Shown: in pieces, positions 8,208-17,663 of the stretch
How the letters are laid out: every line of letters starts with the position of its first letter
Position numbering within the stretch: position 1 is the stretch's first letter
DNA from: an uncultured Gemmata sp.
GTDB lineage: Bacteria > Planctomycetota > Planctomycetia > Gemmatales > Gemmataceae
Assembly: GCA_937924775.1 (NCBI GenBank)
Contig: CALDUT010000018.1
Span: 1 to 64,000 of the forward strand
Length of the DNA: 64,000 nt
Direction: 5' to 3'
The notes under the pieces: model-generated
What the model saw: only the letters and a program-made list of their open reading frames with translations
What the model was told of the DNA's origin: nothing
Database searches by the model: none
Translations under genes and position numbers: made by a program

Positions 8208-9422
8208 ATGCGTCCAGCGCCGGTTCCGCTTGCGTGGTGCAACCTGACGCACGACAAAGTGCGTTTTGGTCTTTTTGCCGCCGGCATTGGCTTTGCCGTG
8301 GTGCTGATGGGCGTGCAATACGGCATCATGAACGCTATGCTCGATAGCAATACCGTGCTGATCGAGCGGCTCAAATGCGATCTGATTCTGGTGAACCCGA
8401 ACCGGGCTTCGTTGATTTTCCGCGACGCGGTGTCGTCACGCCGGGTGGAACAAGCCAAAGGTGTGGCCGGCGTGCGGCAGGTTCACCCGGTGTATTTGGA
8501 GTATCAAACCGCCGGGTTACGACACACAGCCGCCGATCCTGCCCAGCGCACGCACACCCGCCGCGTACGCGTCATCGGGGTTGACCCGGCTGCCGATTTG
8601 CTCGATTTGCCAGAAGTTTCGCCCGCGGATTGGCAGCGGCTGAATCTGCCCGGAACTGCGCTTTTTGATCGGCAAAGTCGGCCTCACCCGGATCAGAAGA
8701 ACTACCCCGGCCAATCGGTATTTGGGCCGCTCGAACCCGGAATCCGCACCGAACTGGCTGGGCGGGCCATAACACTCATCGCCGGCTTCGATATGGGCTT
8801 CGACTTCGGCACCGATGGCAGCCTGATCGTCAGCGATCGGACCTTCGCGGAGTGGGTGCGCGCTCCGCTATTTCCCGTCAACCCGCTGGCGGAAGCCGAC
8901 CTTGTCGCGATCCAGCTCGAAGCTGGGGCCAATGTGCGGGCTGTTCAAGAGTCGCTGCAAGCCCGGTTTCCCGAAGGGGATGTTCTGGTTCTGACACGGG
9001 CTGAGATGATCGCGCGCGAGAAGGCGTTTTGGTGGCAGAACACTCCCATTGGCTTTGCCTTCGGCGCGGGGGTACTGTTGGGCTTCATCGTCGGTATGGT
9101 GATCTGCTATCAGATTCTCGCCAGTGATGTGGCCGATCACCTGCCCCAATATGCCACGCTCAAAGCGATCGGCTACACCAATGGCTATCTGAGTTGGGTG
9201 GTACTGCAAGAAGCACTGATTCTGGCCAGCGCGGGCTTCGTGTTGGGAATGGTCGTCACGCTGGGAACGTATCGGTTGCTGACCGACCTGACCGGCCTGC
9301 CGATGCGGCTTACGCCAGAACGTGGTCTGCTGATCGGCGGACTGACGGTTCTGATGTGTGCGGCCTCTGGATGGCTGGCTGTTCGCAAAGTCAAGAAGGT
9401 GGACCCTGCCGATGTCTTCTAA
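8208..9422 (+). CDS. DevC-type ABC transporter permease 2
   Basis: 404 residues, same architecture as the preceding permease: N-terminal helix (about 20-42), periplasmic domain, three C-terminal helices, the coupling motif PQYATLKAIGYTNGYL and the terminal RKVKKVDPADVF. The two genes are tandem paralogues that have clearly diverged, so the transporter probably uses two different subunits. Its stop lies inside the ATPase gene (11-base overlap), which makes coupled translation likely. Confidence 0.85.
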   Translation: MRPAPVPLAWCNLTHDKVRFGLFAAGIGFAVVLMGVQYGIMNAMLDSNTVLIERLKCDLILVNPNRASLIFRDAVSSRRVEQAKGVAGVRQVHPVYLEYQTAGLRHTAADPAQRTHTRRVRVIGVDPAADLLDLPEVSPADWQRLNLPGTALFDRQSRPHPDQKNYPGQSVFGPLEPGIRTELAGRAITLIAGFDMGFDFGTDGSLIVSDRTFAEWVRAPLFPVNPLAEADLVAIQLEAGANVRAVQESLQARFPEGDVLVLTRAEMIAREKAFWWQNTPIGFAFGAGVLLGFIVGMVICYQILASDVADHLPQYATLKAIGYTNGYLSWVVLQEALILASAGFVLGMVVTLGTYRLLTDLTGLPMRLTPERGLLIGGLTVLMCAASGWLAVRKVKKVDPADVF

Positions 9423-10776
9423 GTTACCCCCTCCTGGCGAACCGGTATTGCGTGTGCGTGGAGTCAATCACTACTTCGGCACAGGGGAAACGCGCACCCA
9501 GGTACTATTCGATAACACACTCGAAGTCATGCCGGGTGAAATGGTCATCATGAGCGGGCCCAGTGGTTCTGGCAAAACCACCATTCTCACCCTTATCGGC
9601 GGCTTACGCACACTCCAGGAGGGGGAAATCGAAGTGTGGGACGCTGACCGCGGCGATTACCGGCGGCTGCGCGGCGTCGGTGAAGATGAACGCGTCAGCA
9701 TTCGCCGGCTCATCGGTTTCATCTTTCAGCGACACAATCTCTTCGATGCGCTCACCGCGTTACAAAACATCCGCATGGCGCAGCGGTTGAAGCCGCAGGC
9801 CACGCCTGATCCCGACGTCTGCGCCCGCGAAATGCTCACGTACCTGCTCATGGGCGAAACCGATCTCGACGGCCGCAAACAAAAATCGCGATTCGATTAC
9901 AAACCCGCGGCCCTCTCCGGGGGCCAACGGCAACGCGTGGCCATTGCCCGAGCCCTGGTGAACCGGCCCAAGCTCGTGTTGGCCGATGAACCTACCGCCG
10001 CCCTCGATGCCAATAGCGGCCTGGCCGTGGTTACGCTCTTGCAGGAGCTGGCCCGTGCCCGCCCGGAAGCGGAACTGCGCGAACGGGTCCGCACGGCGGT
10101 CCAAGCCGGTGAGAACGGCCGCCTCGCCGAGTGGCAAATCGCCCTCCTCAAAACCATCGCCAGCGAACACGGCACGACCAGCCTTATCGTCACTCATGAT
10201 GCCCGCATCATGAACCTCGCGGATCGGATCGTTCACATGGAACGCGGGCGGATCGAATCGAACGTGGTGGTCGCGGAGCGGTTGTTCGTGCGGGAAGGTT
10301 TGCGGCAAAGCCCGGCGTTCGCCGCGATTCTGCCCGAAGAGCAAGAAAAGCTCGCCGATTCCTTGCTGATTGGCGTTCATCCCAACGATCCCGTTCGCCC
10401 CGACCAGCTCGCCGCCCGGCCGGGTCGCTTGGAAGTGTACAAACCAGGCGAACGCATCATCCGCGAAGGCGATCCGGTGAACGACCACAGCAAGTTCTAC
10501 CTGATTCGCCGCGGTACTGTCGAAGTGTTGCGTGAAACCGGCACCGCCACGCAAAAACTCACGGAAATGGGGCCGGGCCGCTACTTTGGCGAAGTGGCCC
10601 TGCTCCTGAATCAACCGCGCAATGCCACCGTGCGTGCTCTCACGCCGGTAGAAGTTTACACCATCGACCGGGCCACCTTCGACCGCTACCGCTCGGTGAG
10701 CAAACCGTTCATTGATCGTGTGTTGCAGAACTTCCGCGTCTTTGAAACACCCAGAGCGGTGGAAGGCCAAGCCTAG
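9412..10776 (+). CDS. DevA-type ABC ATPase fused to a cyclic-nucleotide-binding domain
   Basis: 454 residues from the ATG at 9412. The N-terminal half is an ABC ATPase: Walker A GPSGSGKT (49-56), Q-loop Gln106, LSGGQ (169-173), Walker B LVLADEP (188-194) and H-loop His262. About 30 extra residues (roughly 218-246) sit between Walker B and the H-loop compared with ordinary DevA. After a linker (about 290-340), residues 342-430 form a CRP/PKA-type cNMP-binding domain with FGEVALL (392-398) and PRNATV (402-407). The Glu for ribose and Arg for phosphate are present, so nucleotide binding is plausible. The fusion suggests second-messenger gating of the exporter. An upstream in-frame start lies inside the permease gene and is less likely. 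Confidence 0.88.
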   Translation: MSSKLPPPGEPVLRVRGVNHYFGTGETRTQVLFDNTLEVMPGEMVIMSGPSGSGKTTILTLIGGLRTLQEGEIEVWDADRGDYRRLRGVGEDERVSIRRLIGFIFQRHNLFDALTALQNIRMAQRLKPQATPDPDVCAREMLTYLLMGETDLDGRKQKSRFDYKPAALSGGQRQRVAIARALVNRPKLVLADEPTAALDANSGLAVVTLLQELARARPEAELRERVRTAVQAGENGRLAEWQIALLKTIASEHGTTSLIVTHDARIMNLADRIVHMERGRIESNVVVAERLFVREGLRQSPAFAAILPEEQEKLADSLLIGVHPNDPVRPDQLAARPGRLEVYKPGERIIREGDPVNDHSKFYLIRRGTVEVLRETGTATQKLTEMGPGRYFGEVALLLNQPRNATVRALTPVEVYTIDRATFDRYRSVSKPFIDRVLQNFRVFETPRAVEGQA

Positions 10777-10944
10777 ATTATGGAGCCCACCTCCGGCCAG
10801 TGGCGGTGCGTTTCGCGTCGTTCTCGTGGGGCAGCTCGCCGCGCGATGGGCTGCGTCACCATCTCCACCCACACAACGATCCGCGCCCCCTCAACGTAGC
10901 ACGCTCGACCCCCAAGCTTGCGAACAATTCCTTTCCGAAAGTAG

Positions 10945-12177
10945 CTATTCCCGGATGAGCAGCCCCATGGCTTGCCGCAGCTTCACCTCGGTGGTGTGCC
11001 AGTCGATGACGGCGCTGAGCAATTCACCCTGGGCCTTGAGCCGATCAAGCCGAGCGGTGGTCAATTCCTCACTGACGTTGAGACCGGATTGCTGTCGAGC
11101 TTCGAGTTCCGCGATCCGTCGCTCGAGTTGCCGAACCTCCTCAGCACGGGCGGCGATGCTGGCCCGGTGGCCCCGCAGCAGCACCGCGGCGGCGCGAATC
11201 TCGGCTTCGGCTTGCCGTTCGCGAGCCGCCAACGCACTGCGCACACGGGCGTTGGCTTCCGCTTGCTGCCGCTGCGGTTCTTTCAGGAGGGGAGTGAAAA
11301 TCGGCGCCAGGAGTGCTGTTAACGGGTTATTCGATTTCGTGCTGGCCAGCAGCGGGCTGACGGTTTGCAACACGGCGTTGGTCAATTCGCCGGCGGTGCC
11401 ATCAGCGAGAATCCGCAACAGGTTCAGGTCAGGCCGGTAGTGCAGGCCGATGAGGATCGCCTGGTCGATGTCGATATCTTCGGGTTTCACACGCAGCGGA
11501 TCGCGCGGCCACAGTGGCAGGGGATCGTTGGCGAGCAGGCCGAGCCGGGCACGCAGACTGGCGTTGAGCGCGGCCATGGTGGCTTCCAATTGGGATTGTT
11601 GCGCGGCGAGATCCAGCAGGCGGCGCCGTAGACCGGGTATGTCGGCCCGATCTTTGAAGCCGGTGGCTTCAGCTTTCTCAGCGGCGGCCAGTTGGGTGCG
11701 GAGTTCGCGATCTGCGGCCTGCAGCTGGTCGAATTGACCTTCGGCGAGAAGCAGTTGGTAGAACTCAGTGAGAGCGTCGGCCGCGGCGCGATTGCGGAGT
11801 TCGTCGGCGGCATATCCGCGCACCAGCCGGCTGATTTCGGCTTGGCGGGCCGCGGTCTTCTGCCAATGCGGATGAAACGGTGGCGCGTTGTCGGAATGTT
11901 GATCGAGATCGTGGGCGAAGGGGGCGTGAAAGACCGCTAAGCGGCGGCACTCCGCTGCGGTGAGCTGGCGGTAATGTTCCGGCCGTTGGAGGGGCGAAAC
12001 GGATTCCGTGGGAAGAGCGGAAATATCGGGGTCCACCGGTGTGCGGCCCACGATCGGCAATTCCACCGGGGCCGGGCCCACGCGTACCGGAACATGGGCT
12101 GGTCCCCGGCAGCCGGCAAGAACAAGCGCTGCGACCATACTCACAGCGCCCCACGATTTCACAGCGCGTTCGTCCAC
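10945..12177 (-). CDS. TolC-like outer-membrane lipoprotein
   Basis: 410 residues from a GTG, with a lipoprotein signal peptide (SMVAALVLAGC, lipid Cys about residue 23). The mature protein is dominated by long Ala/Leu/Arg-rich helices (about 130-235 and 305-405), with two related helical halves such as RRRLLDLAAQQSQLEA and RRIAELEARQQSGL. This is the pattern of outer-membrane efflux proteins. It is shorter in the beta-strand regions than classical TolC. It converges on the DevBCCA operon and is the natural candidate for its outer channel, though not co-transcribed. The start is uncertain; later GTG and ATG codons at residues 6 and 14 would still keep the lipobox. Confidence 0.65.
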   Translation of the reverse strand: MDERAVKSWGAVSMVAALVLAGCRGPAHVPVRVGPAPVELPIVGRTPVDPDISALPTESVSPLQRPEHYRQLTAAECRRLAVFHAPFAHDLDQHSDNAPPFHPHWQKTAARQAEISRLVRGYAADELRNRAAADALTEFYQLLLAEGQFDQLQAADRELRTQLAAAEKAEATGFKDRADIPGLRRRLLDLAAQQSQLEATMAALNASLRARLGLLANDPLPLWPRDPLRVKPEDIDIDQAILIGLHYRPDLNLLRILADGTAGELTNAVLQTVSPLLASTKSNNPLTALLAPIFTPLLKEPQRQQAEANARVRSALAARERQAEAEIRAAAVLLRGHRASIAARAEEVRQLERRIAELEARQQSGLNVSEELTTARLDRLKAQGELLSAVIDWHTTEVKLRQAMGLLIRE

Positions 12178-12239
12178 AGCGAAATAATCGGCACAATCGC
12201 TGCAACGTCTTCAAAAGAAGTACCGGGATGTTCGCATTC

Positions 12240-13361
12240 TCAGACGCTCAAGACACGATCGCGGGCTGCGACCACCCAACGGCCGACAATCCGGCCTTCC
12301 TCAGCCACCAGAACATCTTTGTGGAGTGCCACGGTGGGGCAGATGTGCCCCGGTAGCGCGTAGACGACATCACCCGGACGATAGGCCGCAGCCCCCGCGG
12401 TTTCAACGATCAAATGCTCCTCATTGTGGCCAACGGTGGTGTATTCGGGGAAGTCCAATAGTTGCACTCGTTTCTCCAGAACCGGGTCGGCGGCGACGGC
12501 TTTATTCCCCACATCGAGCGTTACGCGGGTCGCTGTCGGCCGGCTGACGACGCGGCTGACCAGCACCGCGGCCGGAGTGATCCCGCTCAGGTCGGCATAC
12601 TTGGAGCCGTAGCCGGCGTCGTGCAGGACGAAAGTCCCAGGCGAGCATTCGATACCAGGAATATCGGTACGGGCGGCATACACCGGGAAACTGGGGGTTC
12701 CGCCGCAGACCAACCGCGGCACTGGCAGCCCTTTCGCTTCGGCTTGCGCTCGCAGTTGCAGTACCGGTTGCAAGAACTGCTGTACCGCCTGTTCGCGGAC
12801 CGCCCGATCAGGTTGGTTATTGTGGCCGTCGTACAGTTGGAAGCCGGCGAGCGTCAGCCCGGGTAGTCGCCCCGCCAGTTCGTAGAGCGCCAAAGCCTCT
12901 TCACCCACGGGTATTCCGGTGCGGTGCTGGCCCACGTCAAGATCGAGCAGAACGCCGGCCCGCACCCCGGCGGCGGCCAGCCCGGCCGACAGTGCCCGGG
13001 CCGCCTCGGGGTGGTCGATGAGCGTGGAGAATGCCGTTGGGGGGAACTTGCGGATCAGTTGCGCCAGGCGGCCGACGTTCGGCCCCACCAGGGGGTAGGC
13101 GATCAGCACATCAGGGACCCCGACTTCCGCGAGCATCTCCGCTTCGGCAATGGTTGCGCACTTGTGCCGCGTGATGCCAGCCTCGAGCAACATCCGCGTA
13201 ATTTCGCGGGTTTTGTGCGTCTTCACATGGGGCCGCAACCGTTCTGGGCCACCGGCCATCGCCACGACGCGGGCAATGTTCTGGCGAATCAACCGCGGGA
13301 AGAACACCAACGCCGGGCTATAGACCGACGCGACATCGGATAACGCATACGCCGGGTGCAT
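12240..13361 (-). CDS. D-threonine aldolase / D-serine dehydratase family PLP enzyme
   Basis: 373 residues of the fold-type III PLP family (alanine-racemase-like N-terminal barrel). RPHVKTHKT carries the Schiff-base Lys47, and LDLDVGQHRTGI and YDGHNN follow as expected. The C-terminal PGHICPT supplies His339 and Cys341, which match the metal ligands of eukaryotic-type D-serine dehydratase and D-threonine aldolase. The reaction is cleavage of a D-beta-hydroxy-amino acid or loss of water from it; substrate cannot be decided from sequence. It is transcribed in the same direction as the TolC-like gene with 62 bases between them, likely without functional link. Confidence 0.82.
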   Translation of the reverse strand: MHPAYALSDVASVYSPALVFFPRLIRQNIARVVAMAGGPERLRPHVKTHKTREITRMLLEAGITRHKCATIAEAEMLAEVGVPDVLIAYPLVGPNVGRLAQLIRKFPPTAFSTLIDHPEAARALSAGLAAAGVRAGVLLDLDVGQHRTGIPVGEEALALYELAGRLPGLTLAGFQLYDGHNNQPDRAVREQAVQQFLQPVLQLRAQAEAKGLPVPRLVCGGTPSFPVYAARTDIPGIECSPGTFVLHDAGYGSKYADLSGITPAAVLVSRVVSRPTATRVTLDVGNKAVAADPVLEKRVQLLDFPEYTTVGHNEEHLIVETAGAAAYRPGDVVYALPGHICPTVALHKDVLVAEEGRIVGRWVVAARDRVLSV

Positions 13362-13709
13362 CGCAACCCCCTCGGAAGGCCCCCCCAGGTGCGAGAATTG
13401 CTGTCAATGTAGGCATTCCAGGGCAAAAGCGTGAACGAACCGCGGGAATTTCCTCTAGCCAAGGGCTGCACGGCCGGGGTGTGGGAGCCCGGCCAGTGGG
13501 TCTGCACGGGGCCAGCAGCTAGGGGCGTGTCGGGGGGCGCTGGGCGTGGCCGTTGGTAGGAAGCTTCGCGTTTTTTTCGCCTCTTGCCATCTGGTCAAGA
13601 TGCGATAAAGTGCATAAATGCATAAGTTGTGTGGTGATTTACGTCGTTTCGTAACTGATTGGCAGGAGTGCGACGCGGCGGAGGGTCAGCGGAGACGGAG
13701 ACGGACGCA
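13362..13709. other. Intergenic region with rpsO leader
   Basis: 348 bases between the divergent aldolase-family gene and rpsO. No gene seen. The part nearest rpsO is AT-rich (around 13568-13640), includes seven consecutive T residues at 13571-13577 and a short near-repeat GCATAAATGCATAAG at 13612-13626, and should contain the rpsO-pnp promoter and the untranslated leader. TTGCCA (13584-13589) could be a -35 box, but no matching -10 lies at normal distance. Confidence 0.4.
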
Positions 13710-13979
13710 ATGTCGATGACCAAAGAAGAAAAGTCCGAACTCATTACGCAATTCCGCCGGAGCGAAAACGATACCGGTTCGCCGGAAGTGCAAATCGCGC
13801 TGCTCACCAAGCGGATCAACTCCCTCACCGAGCATATGCGGGCACACAAGAAGGACTTTTCCAGCCGTCGGGGGCTACTCAAACTCGTAAGCCAGCGGGC
13901 TGACCTTCTGAAGTACCTGCGGCAAACCGATCGCGACCGTTATCTGTCGGTCATCGGCAAACTCGGCCTGCGGAAGTAG
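13710..13979 (+). CDS. rpsO: 30S ribosomal protein S15
   Basis: 89 residues, the standard size. Typical motifs are visible: [21 protein letters not shown] at the N-terminus, [11 protein letters not shown], the RNA-binding [20 protein letters not shown], and [12 protein letters not shown] at the end. S15 binds the 16S rRNA central domain early in small-subunit assembly. The ATG at 13710 fits the family start; an in-frame extension upstream is non-conserved. Followed 96 bases later by pnp, the classic bacterial gene order in which S15 and PNPase share regulation by mRNA processing. Confidence 0.97.
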   Translation: MSMTKEEKSELITQFRRSENDTGSPEVQIALLTKRINSLTEHMRAHKKDFSSRRGLLKLVSQRADLLKYLRQTDRDRYLSVIGKLGLRK

Positions 13980-14075
13980 CAGGTCATGGAGCTGTGTGGG
14001 ATGATTTGAGCAGCGGTTGCCGAAGCTCTTGCACCGTCTGATTCCTGCTGGCTATCAACGGAAAGGGTCTTATCC

Positions 14076-16310
14076 GTGCCGGTTCAACCTGCTCGTGTGG
14101 AATGTCAATTTGGTGGTCGACGGCTGATTCTCGAAACAGGGAAGCTCGCAAAGCAAGCGCACGGGGCGGTGCTGGTCACCTATGGTGATACCTCCGTGCT
14201 GTGTGCGGTGGTTGAAGGCACCGCCCTGCCGGGCCGCGACTTCTTCCCGCTGCAAGTTGAATACCGCGAACGCACATACGCCGCGGGCAAATTCCCCGGC
14301 GGATTCATCAAACGCGAAACCCGGCCCACCATCAAAGAAACCCTCACCTCCCGCCTCATCGACCGCCCCACCCGCCCCCTCTTTCCCCCCGATTATTTCA
14401 ACGAAGTTCAGATTCACGCGACGGTCCTCTCCGCCGATCGCGACAACGACCCGGACATGCTCGCCCTGATCGGGGCCAGCGCCGCTTTGCATGTCTCCCC
14501 GATTCCCTTCCTCAAACCCTACGGCGGGGTCCGCATTGGCCGCGTTAACGGGCAGCTGATCGTCATGCCGACCCACGCCCAAATGGAAGAAAGCGACCTC
14601 GATTTGGTTGTGGCCGCGACGCGCGACGCGGTCTGCATGATCGAAGGCTTCGCCCGCGAGATTCCCGAACAGGAAATGGGCGATGCCATTCTCTTCGCCC
14701 ACGACCAATGCCGGGAACTGATCGACATTATCGAGAAACTGCGGACCGAAGCCGGTCTAGAAGCCAAGGTGCTGCCGCCGCCGCCGCCGCCCAATCCGCT
14801 GGTCGATGAAATTTACGAAAAATACGGGGCCGACTTCCGTAAACGCTACCTCACCAAAGGCAAAAAAGAACGCAACGCGGCCCTCGACGAATTCAAGGAA
14901 GAAATCAAAAAGGTCTACTTACCCGAGGGGGAAGCCGCCGCCAGTGAAACCACCCCCACCTACACCCCGGTGCAAGTGGCCGCGGCCCTCGCCGCCCTGC
15001 GGGAGCGAGTCTTCCGCGACATCACCCTCACCGGTGTCCGCATCGATGGCCGCGGCTGCAAAGACCTCCGGCCCATCAGCTGCGAGGTGGGTGTTCTGCC
15101 CCGCACTCACGGTACAGCCGTGTTCCAACGCGGCGAAACGCAAGCGATGGTGGTCGCCACACTGGGCACAGTGGCCGATGAGCAGAAGATCGACGGCCTG
15201 CAGGACGAATATTCCAAAAAATTCATGCTTGATTACAACTTCCCACCGTTTTCGGTCGGGGAGTGCAAGCCGATTCGCGCCCCGGGTCGCCGCGAAATCG
15301 GCCACGGTATGCTCGCCGAACGCTCGCTCAAAGCCGTCATTCCGCCCCCGGCACGCTTCCCGTACACTATCCGCCTGGTGTCCGAAATTCTCGAATCCAA
15401 CGGTTCGTCCAGCATGGCCACTGTTTGCGGTGGCACCCTGGCGCTGATGGATGCCGGCGTGCCGATCAAACGCCCGGTGGCGGGAATTTCCATCGGCCTT
15501 GTCACCCGCGGCGACGACTACCTGTTGCTGACCGACATTCAGGGCGATGAAGACCACTACGGCGACATGGATTTCAAAGTCGCCGGGACGCAAAAGGGCA
15601 TCACCGGGATTCAGCTCGACATCAAAATCGACGGTATCACCGAGCCGATCATCCGTGGAGCCTTAGAACAGGCCCGGGAAGCCCGCATGCAGATTCTCAA
15701 AATCATGCTGGCCACGCTCCAAGCCCCTCGGCGCGACATCAGCCCCTACGCTCCGCGGCTCATTCAGCTGAAGATCAACCCCGAGATGATCGGCAAGCTC
15801 ATCGGCCCTGGCGGCAAGACCATCCGCTCCATCCAGGATGAAACCGGAGCCAAGATCGAGGTGGAAGACGACGGCACGGTGTCAATCGCGTCCACCGATG
15901 CTGCCAGCGTGCAAGCGGCCCGGCGTATTGTCGAAGGGCTGACGGCCGAAGTCAAAATCGGGGCCGTCTACGAGGGCAAAGTCGTTTCCATCAAGGAATT
16001 CGGAGCGTTCATCGAGCTGGTCCCCGGTCGGGAGGGGCTGTGCCACGTCTCCGAACTCGACACCAGCTTCGTGCAACGGCCCGAAGATGTGGTTCAAGTC
16101 GGCGATCGGGTGGCAGTGAAAGTTATTGCCATCGACGATCAGGGCCGCGTTAAACTGTCGCGGAAAGCCCTGCTGGCTTCCTATGAAGGTAGCGACAATG
16201 ATCGCGGCAATGGTGGCTACGGTGATCGGTCTCGCGGGGCGGGACCACGCGGTGGCAGTGGCGGCGGTGGACCGCGTGGCGGTGGCCGTGGCTACGACCG
16301 CCGCGATTGA
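14076..16310 (+). CDS. pnp: Polyribonucleotide nucleotidyltransferase (PNPase)
   Basis: 744 residues from a GTG start. It degrades RNA 3' to 5' with phosphate. Two RNase PH-like domains (about 10-225 and 320-555) are joined by a helical domain. FFPLQVEY, GGFIKRE and RPTRPLF mark the first; the second holds the catalytic-type GDEDHYGDMDFKVAGT. A KH domain (about 562-625, IGPGGKTIR) and an S1 domain (about 630-700, EGKVVSIKEFGAF) follow. Unusual points are a run of six prolines in the linker (around residue 233) and a C-terminal tail rich in Gly and Arg (RGG-like), which may add RNA affinity. Directly downstream of rpsO. Confidence 0.97.
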   Translation: MPVQPARVECQFGGRRLILETGKLAKQAHGAVLVTYGDTSVLCAVVEGTALPGRDFFPLQVEYRERTYAAGKFPGGFIKRETRPTIKETLTSRLIDRPTRPLFPPDYFNEVQIHATVLSADRDNDPDMLALIGASAALHVSPIPFLKPYGGVRIGRVNGQLIVMPTHAQMEESDLDLVVAATRDAVCMIEGFAREIPEQEMGDAILFAHDQCRELIDIIEKLRTEAGLEAKVLPPPPPPNPLVDEIYEKYGADFRKRYLTKGKKERNAALDEFKEEIKKVYLPEGEAAASETTPTYTPVQVAAALAALRERVFRDITLTGVRIDGRGCKDLRPISCEVGVLPRTHGTAVFQRGETQAMVVATLGTVADEQKIDGLQDEYSKKFMLDYNFPPFSVGECKPIRAPGRREIGHGMLAERSLKAVIPPPARFPYTIRLVSEILESNGSSSMATVCGGTLALMDAGVPIKRPVAGISIGLVTRGDDYLLLTDIQGDEDHYGDMDFKVAGTQKGITGIQLDIKIDGITEPIIRGALEQAREARMQILKIMLATLQAPRRDISPYAPRLIQLKINPEMIGKLIGPGGKTIRSIQDETGAKIEVEDDGTVSIASTDAASVQAARRIVEGLTAEVKIGAVYEGKVVSIKEFGAFIELVPGREGLCHVSELDTSFVQRPEDVVQVGDRVAVKVIAIDDQGRVKLSRKALLASYEGSDNDRGNGGYGDRSRGAGPRGGSGGGGPRGGGRGYDRRD

Positions 16311-16388
16311 CCCTCACCCCACTGTCGTTGGAACCGGTTCTCCGCGGATTCGCTCACTCCGCGTGCGGGCTCTGCAGGTACGCCCGTT

Positions 16389-17456
16389 TCAGGGGCCGCC
16401 GGTGGGCCGCAAGGGTTCCCGAGCACTGGTCTGCTGCGACCGGTAGAATGCGGCGACCACGCGGACCGTGGGGTGCGGGTCAGCCTCGGCGATCCGCGAG
16501 ACCCACGCAGGGCACGGCTGAAAGCGATGCCGCGATAATTCCACGGCCACCCGGGCTGCCCCGGCCCGGACCGCCGGCTCCGCATCGCGACTGAGCCGCT
16601 CCAGCCAGGGTTCAGGATCGGTCACGTCGTCGTCGTAACGCAAATCGAGAAGCAATTTCAGCCGTTCGTTCGCATCGGGATGGGTCAGCCGCCGCCCGAG
16701 AGTGATTTCGGCTTCCGAGCGTTCCCGCGTCACAAGAAGGTCGTGACAGATCTTACGCACGGTGGCATCGGGATCGTGTAGCCAGCGGAAGAGTTCTTCG
16801 TCGTTCATCGCCGGTTCATCCGGACCGGGGCTGGCAACGGCAAAAAGGGCCGCGCCGCGAACACGGGCATCCGCGGAACTCAATAGTGGCAGTACCTCGG
16901 CCCGGAGGCGTATGTCGGGATGCACCGCCAACCGGGCCGCCACGAATTGCGTCGCCGGGTCGTCCTGCTTCAGAGCTTCCGCCACCACACCGCGGCAGCG
17001 CATCAAGAACGCGCTGCCAGTTCGCTCCAGAATAGTGGGTACCAACTGCAGCACGGCCTGCTGTCCGTTCGGCGAAGCATGGACGAACTGATCGAAAATC
17101 GCCGCGGCGGCCGCCAACGAACGGGGATCGTGCGGGGGCTGCATGGTCAGATACTTCTTGAAAGCGTCCACGGCGACGCGACGCAGGGCTTCGTTGGCAG
17201 AATCGAGGCAGCTCACGAGTTCCCCCACGCCGGCATCGCCGTAGCGGAGGAGTTTTTCGGCATATTCGGCCCGCTGGGCGTCGTTGTCGGCCCGGGCCAG
17301 TTGGCGAGCGGTCCATTGGGCGGCCAGCCAGTCGGTGTTGAAGGCGGCCCAAGTGCTGAACATCACCAGGAGGAACACCGCGGCACGACCGAGCTGTTTG
17401 AGCCAACCGTGGGTCGTTTGCGGTTCGGGATGTAAGTTCGCGGGTGCGGGGTTCAT
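16389..17456 (-). CDS. HEAT-repeat protein with N-terminal membrane anchor
   Basis: 355 residues: a short cytoplasmic lead, one transmembrane helix (about 24-42, AAVFLLVMFSTWAAF) and a series of alpha-helical HEAT-like repeats (about 65-335) with the D-x-x-V/A-R pattern, for example SANEALRRVAVDAF, SADARVRGAALFAV, DPDATVRKICHDLL and DAEPAVRAGAARVA. No enzymatic motif. Such proteins act as scaffolds; planctomycetes encode very many. Transcribed convergently with pnp. Confidence 0.72.
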   Translation of the reverse strand: MNPAPANLHPEPQTTHGWLKQLGRAAVFLLVMFSTWAAFNTDWLAAQWTARQLARADNDAQRAEYAEKLLRYGDAGVGELVSCLDSANEALRRVAVDAFKKYLTMQPPHDPRSLAAAAAIFDQFVHASPNGQQAVLQLVPTILERTGSAFLMRCRGVVAEALKQDDPATQFVAARLAVHPDIRLRAEVLPLLSSADARVRGAALFAVASPGPDEPAMNDEELFRWLHDPDATVRKICHDLLVTRERSEAEITLGRRLTHPDANERLKLLLDLRYDDDVTDPEPWLERLSRDAEPAVRAGAARVAVELSRHRFQPCPAWVSRIAEADPHPTVRVVAAFYRSQQTSAREPLRPTGGP

Positions 17457-17663
17457 GGCCCAGCCCTCCGGTCTCGGATATCGTGAAGCTGCGCAGGATG
17501 GGAGAATTTACTCCGGTTGGCGCGAACGCGGCAAGATCAACCCGATGCGGCAAGCAGAATTCCTCATGCCTGCGGCCCAGGCCGTTCGATGGATACCGTG
17601 CTGGTGGTGTGAAGGGTTTCTCTCGGTCACCCCATTGCCCCAACCTCACGGACGAGGTGCTGC

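Noticed and set aside
13550-13580. Terminator (GCGTTTTTTTCGC) upstream of rpsO
   Set aside because: The pairing arms are only three bases; the T-run more likely belongs to the promoter/leader region.
16200-16310. Separate small gene in the Gly/Arg-rich end of pnp
   Set aside because: The frame is continuous with the S1 domain and reads an RGG-type tail.
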